From Gordionus sp. m RMFG-2023 (Eukaryota; Nematomorpha; Gordioida; Chordodea; Parachordodidae), in NCBI RefSeq assembly GCF_954871325.1, contig NC_088777.1:42571366-42635365 (forward strand): a stretch of 64,000 bases of DNA, given 5' to 3'. Positions 55,662 through 64,000 of the stretch are shown in pieces. Every line of letters begins with the position of its first letter. Positions within the stretch are counted from its first letter, which is position 1. Below the pieces are notes generated by a model. It was given only the letters and a program-made list of their open reading frames with translations. It was not told the origin of the DNA and did not search any database. Made by a program: the position numbers and the translations under genes.

Positions 55662-57310
55662 CCAAAAATATCCGAGATGAGACAACAAAACATGATTATG
55701 AGACCCATGCATCTTCGTAACATAAAAAATTTTTTATTCCAGAGAAACCATATCTACATTTTGAGATCGACAATAGGTATAGACAGTGTCTACATGATAG
55801 AATATTTATTGGAGGCAAGTCCCTTTCAAAAACCTATATCGAATTAGACATAAAACTCCTCCTCTCATTTCCTAAGAATGCATTAATTATAGTATATTGT
55901 TTGGCACGAATATCAGCTTGCCAATTGAAGGTCTATTTTAAATTACATTTCTAAATATTGCATAAAATTATCCAAAAATAAGCTTTGTTTGGAAAATAGT
56001 TATTATAATTATATGGATATAGTATGGTCAATGTTTAACGATATTAGCATATTTTAATAGGTCAAGAATAAAAGTATTAAATAAATCTTTACAGCAATAT
56101 ATTTTGCCCTATTTTATCTTAAAATGTAATTGATAACCTTTCAATAAATTTACCCTACCCCTATCTTACTCTTCTAGTCTACCTTCCTAGCATATACCCC
56201 CCCCCCCCTCCTTCAATAAATTAGAGGCAAAAATTTTACCCCTCCCCTCCACCCCATCTATTATATAGATGCTGGCATTAGTTATCAAATCAGGTTATAA
56301 TAGGAGCCAGACAGACGGATATCAGCAAGATTGTAATCAATCTATATCTATCCTAGATGCGACAAACTCGAATGCAGAAATAGTTGCTGCCGTTCTCTCA
56401 AGCTATAATCCTAATATAAAGAAAGTATATAAAATGGGTTTTGATCTAGGCAAGATTTTGATTACAAGACCAAACGGGAATCAAATACGGGGTAATAGGA
56501 CATTCATCTGAATTTATGATTGATATTGACCTATTATAAAGCAAATGGCGAATATCATGGAATGAGGTACTGAAAATGGCAAGGTTTGGAATCACTAAAT
56601 TAAATGGATTGTCCAGAAATGTCATAAAATATATTTAAAGTCTAAAACAATACCAGCCTTGTATATTATAGAAACTAAACAAGCAAACTAGTAAGTTATA
56701 TTTCCGGTCATTTTTTTTATATGGAGTGGTAATAATAAATATTAATATATTATACTACCCATGCCATGAGAATTTTTCTATATTTTCTTTAATCTATAGT
56801 GTTTGATGTAATGTACAAAATTTCATAAAACAGCTTCAAGTATAATTTAAGGATATACCATGGGCAATGGATATCATATTTTACAATTAGACTTCAGAGT
56901 GACAATACATGTAATAAATTAACTAAATTATTACTAAGTGCATGCATAGAAATCAAAAAGCTCTATACATGGTGTAGATTATAGTAATAGGACAATACCG
57001 CAATCTTTCCCAAGAAACATATTTCACTTTAGCAAATAAATTAAACAAATGTCAGAATTCTATTAATTAGACTAGTAAACTAATAAAAATTGTTATGTAA
57101 TCATGCAACTGAACAATAAAGTTCCAATGTACACTGAAACAATAGGATACGCGTATGTGACGTTACTCACATCAATATAGTAATAAACGACACACTCTCT
57201 TTATTCAATATAGGGGAAATATGCTATACATCAAAAATACCGGTAGACGTCGACCAAATTAACACCAAAGAACTATTTAACAATAATAGCGCAGTGATAC
57301 TAAGGCCTTG
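55662..57310. other. Intergenic DNA, one unassigned open frame
   Basis: A C run lies at 56197-56208. An 80-codon open frame at 56269-56511 (plus strand) has less biased composition than its surroundings (contains SQTDGYQQDCNQS and NAEIVAAVLSS) but matches no family I recognise and may be a decayed exon or chance. Confidence 0.4.
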
Positions 57311-57534
57311 CAGGGGCATCACTAGCCTTTATAATTTCAGAAGGCTCAGAAAATTATTAATTTTAAAATTACCCCCCCCCCCCCCCCTATTTTTTTAGTT
57401 AACATTAAAATTTTCTTCTTTTATTTATTTAGCGAAAATTACCTTTTTTTAAAGCTAATTAAGCTTTTTTCCGTGGTATAAAGAAATATTCAAAATTTTG
57501 AGGGGGCTCAAGCCCCTGCGCCCCCTCCCTAAAG
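57311..57534. mobile_element. Short, decayed family B element
   Basis: Begins CAGGGGCATCACTAGCC and ends in GGGGGCTCAAGCCCCTGCGC followed by CCCTCCCT, the same subterminal block as at 15782-15815. The right inverted end is degraded and no target duplication is visible. It contains a 16-bp poly-C run (57372-57387). Confidence 0.6.
57372..57387. repeat. Poly-C tract (16 bp)
   Basis: Sixteen C on the plus strand inside the family B copy. Confidence 0.9.
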
Positions 57535-59047
57535 TGTATGCATATACAACGTTCCTGGATTGGCCCGACATTTTTTCGATCTGTATGGCATAATTACAAT
57601 TATTCATAATTTAGATCTATTATTGTATAATTTTTCTTGTTAATCAATTTAGAATGTGATTTTCGAAATAAAAGGTCGGTGGCAAAAGACAGTTAACGCC
57701 CGAAACTACCGTCAAATTACCAGATATTAAAAAGAAAGGACAAATTATTATAATTCGGGCAGTGCCATTGACAAATTTCTCTATATTTGGACCTAGCACT
57801 TATTTATAAACATAAATATTTTAAATACCAATTAGAGTTTGAAAAAAATCTTCAAAAAAATTTTAAAACAAAAATCTTTGAAATAATCTAAAAGAGAGAA
57901 TACGAAATCGTTTTCAAAAATCTTATGTTGTAAACACATTACTTCAAAAAAGAAACGCATCATTATTTACGTTTGAAAAAAGAAGGTGCTATCCTTACTC
58001 GTTACTTTGTGAAAAAAAACATGTTACTCGCTATTAAAAAAAAGTAAGGCGTACTTGTTTATTTAAAATAAATATTAGATATTAAAAAATTTTTTTAAAT
58101 TGTACACCTTAATTATTCTTCATATAAGAATTTTCATAATATTAAAAAAATATCTATATTGAAGCATAAATTATAATCTAAAAAAATATATAAATTAAGA
58201 GAAAAAACATTAAAAATATCGTTTTATAAAATAATTTTCTATTGAGTATGCACCCATGTATTGAGATTATATTTGACCTGTATATTACTAATATAATTTT
58301 TTTGTCAGATATACAATCTTTCCGCGCTATCCCAGTATTGTGGGAACTTTTCCTACCAAGTATTTTTAGAAATTTCAAGAATGGGTCCCCAAAATTACCA
58401 ATAGTGATGCTAATTAACGGGATTAAATTATGGTTTCATTGACAGGTGTATTTTAATACATTATTAGATTCCGCTAACTATGTGCAATGGTTGTTGTTAT
58501 TAGATGTAACGATCAATATTTGATCAAAACAAGAGCACGAATGCTCAAAAACAGCTTTCGTTAATAAATACAAGTTCAACTGGTTCAAAGGATGTGAGGG
58601 CTATATTATACTTAATAAATTTAAAAAAATTATTGTGGGAATTTATTTAAAATATTTAAAGAATGCTCTTTATTTTCAAAAAAACCTAATAGATCGTGTT
58701 CACAAAAATCTTCATTCAGATCCTTATCAATTGTTTTTTATCTTCATCAGAATTTAATACGAATTCATGCTTTTTTATGTTTTTAAAGATTTGAGCCGAT
58801 GGACATCGAGGTTGAAATATTTGAATTAGGGCACAATCTACACTTACAAAGTGAGACTTAGCTCCCTTAATTTTCTCCATTTGGGTAAAAAAATGTTTCA
58901 ACTGAAGCCAAGGCAGAGTTAAAAATAATATTCATCTGGAGAAATAATACTAATATGACATATATTCTATATAAAAATTAAAATATTAAAGAATAAAAAT
59001 CAATATACCTTGATTGATTTAATATCAATCAGATTAATAATCTTGAC

Positions 59048-61975
59048 CAGGGATGCGAACCCGACAAAATTTTTGCCAGGGTTCGGTTCGGGTTCGGTTC
59101 GGGGTATAAAAAAAAAGGTGGGTTCGGTTCGGGTTCGGTTCAGGGAAATATTTTTGAACCCGGGTTTGGTTCGGGTTCAAGAATTTTTGAGTTGATAAAA
59201 AAAAAATTCTATATTTAAATCATAATAAAAAACTAGACATAAATTTGATATAAAAAATAAATTTTTTATTTTATTTATAGGCAAATATAGTTAAAAATAC
59301 AAAGCTATAGTCATGTATCAATTTTAAAAATTTTATTTAGACGTATTAGCATAATATCTTCCAAGAGTTGTTCACTCATCCTCGATCTATGTGGTGAAAG
59401 AATGAATTTCAAATGTGAAAAAGATCTTTCAACGCTAACCTATGTTAAATGTATTTATATGTGAAAATATGAAAAATTAACTTGGGTTGCAGGAACAGCA
59501 AATAAGATTTTAGATAAAATATATAATTCAGGGTGTTCCAGCTTAGCAGACTCCCAAAAATGCAAAATATTTTCCTTCTTATCTAATCTTTTATAATCGC
59601 TAAATCCAGTAATTATTGTTCCAATACTTTTCTCAGCAATCGTTGGCCCTCTTTTAAATATTTTCTCCTGCCTTTCTTTAAGTTGTATCAATTTCTCTAA
59701 ATCATCTTCTTGTTCAATAACTTCATCGGAACTAATATCATCAGATAAAATCGGCGTTGTTAAGCTTTTAAAATTCGTCTCCATAAATTGACAAGATGTT
59801 TTTTCGCACAAATCTTATCATCATCACTAAGTAATACCTGTAATATTTAAGGATTTATATTGTTTATATTTAAATATTTCATAAAATAACAATTTTAATA
59901 TAAATCTAAAATAATTAATTTACTAAGCTTTTAATTAACCTTGTATCTTGGGTCCAGGTATATGGCAGCTAAGAGAATTTCGTTCTTTATAAACCTTTCT
60001 TCTCTGTTCTTAAGACAAGAATATAGTAATTGAGCAAAATGGTTTGGATTTTTTTCCAGTTCGATGCAGCATCTTAACCATGCTGCATAAAAATCTGTCA
60101 GTGTTAACTGTTCAGATTGGAATTGTTTGGTTGCGATTTTTAGCGGTTTTAAAATTTCAACAATCGTTATTATCTCTTTCCAATCTTCAGTCAATAAATA
60201 ATCAGATTGCTCTGTAAAAAAATCTTCGATATTGGGTTTTAGTAAAATCAGCCTTTCTAACATATCATGGGTTGAATGCCATCTGTGGCAATCTAACACA
60301 GGCTTAGGGAGTTTCATATTTTTTAATAACTTTTGGTAAGTGGGATGATGTCTTAATTTTAAATTTAGGCTCCTAGCTTTTGCAATGGTTTCCACAATAG
60401 GTGATAATTTTATAGCATCTTGAAGTGCCAGCTGAAGTGTGTGAGCTGCACACCGTACACTATAAATCGGATAGGATATAATAGTTGATAAAAAAGTATT
60501 TTGTATATCATCAATATCATATTTATATACATTTACATCCATATTTTCCTCATCTGCTGATTCACTCCTTATATCATAATCAGTTTCAGATTGCAGGAGC
60601 TTTATAGCTCTTAAAAAATTACAACCATTATCAGAAGTAATTGTGTATATTTGTTGAATATTAATTTTAAATTTTAGTAAAGTTTTTAATATATTCTCTT
60701 TTATATATTCTCCTGTACATCTCTCCTTCAGCTCTACAATTCCAAGAGTCCTCAAATTTATAATGGACTTTGATATAAATTGAATATTTACACCAAGAAT
60801 TGACCTATCTAGTCGTTGAACTGCATCAACTTTTAAACTTATTAATTTTCCTTCTACCTCTCTCGATATTTTGTCTCTAATTGATTGGGCTGTTTTATTA
60901 ATAGTTCTGGATAAATTTTTCTTTGTTTATAACTAAATTGAGCCCAGATAGGAGTGGATTTATAATTCTTTGAAATCCCGAATCTTCAATAATTGATAAA
61001 GGCCGGCCATTTACAGTAACAAGTTCTAGTATAGAACTCATCAAATCATTAGATGATATATTTATACTTATATGCTTTTTTGGAAAAAAGGTTTCTATAT
61101 TAATTTTAGGTTTTTTTGCCATTAACAATTCCTGATATTTGGTTTTTTCATTTAAATAATTTAAATATTCATTGTTGTGATTTCTTTCCAGGTGTCTTTC
61201 TAAATTTGACAAGTGATTACCAGACATTTTTACTTTGCAATATGAACATATTGATTTTTTTTCTATTGTATTAAGGGTAAAATGCTTATCAAATATGACT
61301 TTATCTTTAATCTTAAATCTATAAAAAGAGAACAATTTTTTTAAATAGCAATGATTTCAGAATTAAAAAAGAGATATTTATAAATTTAATTTCATTTATA
61401 ATATGCACTTCATTAATATCTTGTAAAAATTAAACTGAACCAAAAATAAATGATTAGCATATATAAATTTTAAAATCATTTTAATAAGTTCCACAAAAAC
61501 TGCCCTACATTTAACAATTTTTAAGTTAGATGTTTAGAATTTTTTAAATTAACAATATAATAATTTTTACTTTGATTTGTTAACCATTTTCTTCTAATTA
61601 ATAATCTTTAAGAATAATAAGATAAAAATTTAAAAATAAATGGCGTAAATTAATTCAATTGTTTAAAATTTTTTAACACTCCAATAGGAATCGAGAATAA
61701 ATTTAAAAATGGCATAAATGAATTAAATTGTTTAAAATTTATTAAGACTTCATTTAATTGGAAATTTGAAAATATAATATTTGTATTTACATATATTAGT
61801 ATATGATTTTAAATAATACACTGAACCCGATTGAACCCGGGTTCAAATAAAATTCTTGGGTTCGGTTCGGGGTTTTGGAAATTTTATAAATGGGGTTCAG
61901 GTTCGGTTCGGGTTCAGAGTTTTTTCTAAAAACCCGGGTTCACTTCTCCGGGTTCGGGTTCGGTTCGAATCCCTG
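59048..61975 (-). mobile_element. hAT transposon, nearly complete
   Basis: 2,928 bp with inverted ends CAGGGATGCGAACC and, from the right, CAGGGATTCGAACC, flanked by a perfect 8-bp duplication ATCTTGAC at 59040-59047 and 61976-61983. The first and last 150 bp are packed with GGTTCGG/GGGTTC units, presumably transposase binding sites. It encodes one transposase on the minus strand (separate entry). Perfect duplication and almost complete coding capacity indicate a recent insertion. Confidence 0.93.
59360..61335 (-). CDS. hAT transposase, spliced, with about two frame breaks
   Basis: The first block (61335-60898) has a BED zinc finger: CSYCKVKMSG then NLERHLERNH. The second (about 60895-59938) carries the RNase H-like core: SDNGCNF, RCAAHTLQLALQDA and LDPRYK, all hAT signatures. 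Two introns seem present: one after LDPRYK (donor near 59937, acceptor before VLLSDDDKICAKKH) and one after VPATQ, joining to VSVERSFSHLKF at about 59440-59360, the C-terminal dimerisation block. Frame breaks lie near 60900, between FIQN and NKTAQ, and near 59770-59800, after NLWRRILKA. They could be real decay, a missed intron or sequence error. The protein would cut and reinsert the element's ends. Confidence 0.85.
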
Positions 61976-62590
61976 ATCTTGACTATAAAATTCAACAATA
62001 AAAATGTAATAAATAAAATAGAAATGAAGAACTTTGGTGGTTGATCTCAATTAAGAACTCGATTTAAATTATTTATAAAACTTTAAAAAAAATATAATAA
62101 TTAATAAAATATTTTTACCTATTTTTTAAAAAAAAATTAAGAGTATCTAGGAACATTTTGCCTTATAGTTATTCAAAAAAAAACGCATTACTCGTAAAAA
62201 GAAATGCATTATTCGTTACCTTTCAAAAGAAGTAACGATTGGTGTTCTTTCTTAAAAAAAAGGTAGCGCCATTAGTAACGACGTTATTTTTATCGACATT
62301 ACTTTTTTGAAGATTTTTTATCAAACTCTGACTAATAAATTAATATTTTAAATTAAAATTTGATTTAGTTAAAAAATAATTGCCTTGCCTCCCAATATTT
62401 GTCATTCATTTTGAAATAAAATACTTACAATTTTTAATCATGTCTTTTGTACAAATATAAAATGATGTATAATTATATTGTGAGATTTATTTTAAAATTT
62501 AAAATTTAAAATTACAAATAATGTGAAATAAAAATACACATAAAATATATATGAACGGTAATAATAATTTTATATTAAGATTATTAAAGT

Positions 62591-62887
62591 CTATAAATGG
62601 GGAGAATATAAATTATTTCTCATTTTTAAGCTAACAGCATAGCTGACCTTGCCTAAACCATCAACAAAATTTATCTTTAATGAAGCATTGCTATCTAATC
62701 CAAACGAACCAAATCCGCCAAACTTGTCTACATCTGCTTGAAAATATTTGAACATGTTAGGAGGGATGGAATTTTTATGAGGTGATTTTGGATCAATTCT
62801 AGAGCCCGATCCAAATACAAAATAATGCATTTCATTAGGAATGGTTAAATTATTTATCGGTTGAGTAACGTAATTTTCGGATAAATG
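62591..62887 (-). CDS. Purple acid phosphatase (ACP5-like), last exon
   Basis: 98 codons and a stop. It reads MHYFVFGSGSRIDPKS, VPN-like SIPPNMFKYFQADVD and GGFGSF, aligning with the C-terminus of tartrate-resistant acid phosphatase (human GVGYVLSGAGNFMDPS, KVPNGYLRFHY, LGGFAYVEI). In this family the Fe/Mn-Zn metallophosphatase core lies upstream, so the metal ligands must be in earlier exons beyond the window's right edge. The exon start is set at 62887 by an AG acceptor giving an open phase-0 frame; the upstream intron would hold the hAT element at 63.2 kb. Secreted or lysosomal location is known for the family but not visible here. Confidence 0.7.
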   Translation of the reverse strand, partial: HLSENYVTQPINNLTIPNEMHYFVFGSGSRIDPKSPHKNSIPPNMFKYFQADVDKFGGFGSFGLDSNASLKINFVDGLGKVSYAVSLKMRNNLYSPHL

Positions 62888-63246
62888 CTTTTTTTTGTAT
62901 AAATAATAATATTTGAATAACCTAGTATCACAAAAAATTATAGGTAAAGAAAGTATATGTGTGTGAGAATTCATCTTTTTACACTTTTAAATCACTTCCT
63001 GAGGAACTATTTTCAGGCCGGATTCTAGGCCTATTTTGGGTAGTGATATACAAAAGGGTAACTTGGTTTTATTAGGATATAAAAATGACATAACTGAAGG
63101 TATTAAGTTGGATTTTTTTAAAAAATATTTAAAAATATATCTCAATCAAATTTATTTTATTAATGTTAATATTTATCAGCTTTATACTGCTCAATCATTG
63201 GTAATTATCTTAAATACTTATATTTTTTAATCGAAACCATAACAAG

Positions 63247-64000
63247 CAGGGTTTCGAACCGTTTAGTATAACGGTTCGGTTCGTTCCGGTTTTTAGTTTA
63301 AAATTTTATAAAGGTTTTGTTCCATTTCGGTTTTTTAAAAAAATAATCATATCGGTTCGGTTCGGTTTATAATTTATAACGGTTCTTTTCGGTTTGTTCC
63401 GGTTTTTATAAATTTTATTTAAAAAAAAATTAATCATTAACCATGTATATATTAATTTTAGAGAAAAATCTTTTTATAATTTCTTATTTAATTTAACCAT
63501 GAATGATAATCTAATAGATATTTTTATTAAACTTAGTAAATATAAATTAGACAAATCAATTCTTTTTATTTCATAAATAAGATAAACACAAACATGCGCA
63601 AATACAATGAGGAATATAAAATAACACATAAATATAATAAATTTATATTATTTATTTTAAAAAGAGAATTGGAACGGATAACTAAAATATTTTCTAATAT
63701 TTCAGGATTTAATTTAGTTCTTTGCGCAGAGAGTATAAACTTAAGGCTAGAAAATGCTCTTTCTACGGATACCTGCGTAGCTGGAACTGCTAGCACAACC
63801 ATAGCTAACTTATAAAGTTCTGGCATACTATTCTTTACATTTTCCCAATAATTCAAAAGATTTGCATCTTTTTCTAATCTCTCTATATTATCAAATGACC
63901 GAATTATATACTCTATTTCTACACATTTATTATAATTTTCTATGCCCTGAGAACTATTCTTATTAAGGCTTTCATGCGACATTAATAAATCTTCAAAATC
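63247..64000 (-). mobile_element. Second hAT transposon, cut by the window edge
   Basis: Begins CAGGGTTTCGAACCG, like the end of the transposon at 59048, followed by 150 bp of CGGTTCGGTTCGG-type units, then a minus-strand transposase. The adjacent ATAACAAG (63239-63246) would be one target duplication; the other lies outside the window. Confidence 0.85.
63566..63982 (-). CDS. hAT transposase C-terminal part
   Basis: 138 codons open on the minus strand. MVVLAVPATQVSVERAFSSL followed by SAQRTKLNPEILENIL is the conserved hAT C-terminal dimerisation region, here uninterrupted, whereas the 59-kb copy has an intron inside the same motif (VPATQ/VSVERSFS). The N-terminal part lies beyond the window. 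The two proteins are clearly different subfamily members. Confidence 0.88.
   Translation of the reverse strand: MSHESLNKNSSQGIENYNKCVEIEYIIRSFDNIERLEKDANLLNYWENVKNSMPELYKLAMVVLAVPATQVSVERAFSSLKFILSAQRTKLNPEILENILVIRSNSLFKINNINLLYLCVILYSSLYLRMFVFILFMK

Larger units (their letters stand above)
57833..62330. mobile_element. Putative older element, family D, hosting the hAT insertion
   Basis: The left end TAGAGTTTGAAAAAAATCTTC and the right end read inward, CAGAGTTTGATAAAAAATCTTC, are good inverted repeats, and both are followed by words such as AAAGTAATG, AAACGCAT and GTTACTCG. The flanks do not show a matching duplication. The interior, apart from the 2.93-kb hAT, has two unassigned open frames: 58242-58442 (plus; contains ILWELFLPSIFRNFKNGS by a neighbouring reading, unrecognised) and 58901-58716 (minus; SHFVSVDCALIQIFQP). 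Whether they encode parts of its transposase is unknown. Confidence 0.4.

Noticed and set aside
61958-61975. GGTTCGAATCCCTG, resembling the T-loop and 3' arm of a tRNA gene
   Set aside because: It is the inverted end of the hAT transposon; no D-arm, anticodon arm or acceptor stem can be drawn around it.

Overview
This window is eukaryotic and almost certainly from an animal. It is very AT-rich, protein-coding sequence is split into many short exons with GT-AG introns, and the spaces between are crowded with hAT-type transposons, small terminal-inverted-repeat elements (MITEs), LINE remnants, one Mutator-like element and a decayed LTR retroelement. Two host genes are read essentially end to end and a third is clipped. 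The species cannot be named from sequence alone; the gene set and the hAT/LINE load fit an AT-rich invertebrate.

Layout. Positions 1-18.6 kb hold no recognisable host gene: several MITEs with intact 8-bp target duplications, a decayed LINE (about 9.7-11.3 kb, plus strand), part of a second LINE (12.2-13.0 kb, minus strand) and a 2-kb non-autonomous hAT-like element (13.8-15.8 kb). From 18.73 to 49.65 kb the plus strand carries the mitochondrial RNA polymerase gene POLRMT. I traced 32 candidate exons by splice sites, reading phase and remembered family sequence, including all the catalytic motifs. Its introns are inflated by at least a dozen insertions: a Mutator-like element with a hAT MITE nested in it, a LINE with an inverted 5' part, a Ty3-like fossil and members of two MITE families. 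Converging on it, 638 bp downstream on the minus strand, is CDK1 (cdc2), 54.69-50.29 kb, in seven exons. Its first four introns are only 39-44 bp and one appears to use a GC donor; the fifth is 3.2 kb because transposons landed in it. From 55 to 64 kb come further MITEs, a 2.93-kb hAT transposon with perfect 8-bp target duplication lying inside what looks like an older element, the last exon of a purple acid phosphatase (ACP5-like, minus strand), and one end of a second hAT transposon cut by the window edge.

The host genes are housekeeping: POLRMT transcribes mitochondrial DNA and CDK1 drives mitosis. Nothing suggests they work together; they are simply convergent neighbours. The richest biology here is the transposon archaeology: nested insertions can be ordered in time from their target duplications, and several families occur in multiple copies within 64 kb. 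I found no convincing new biological system.
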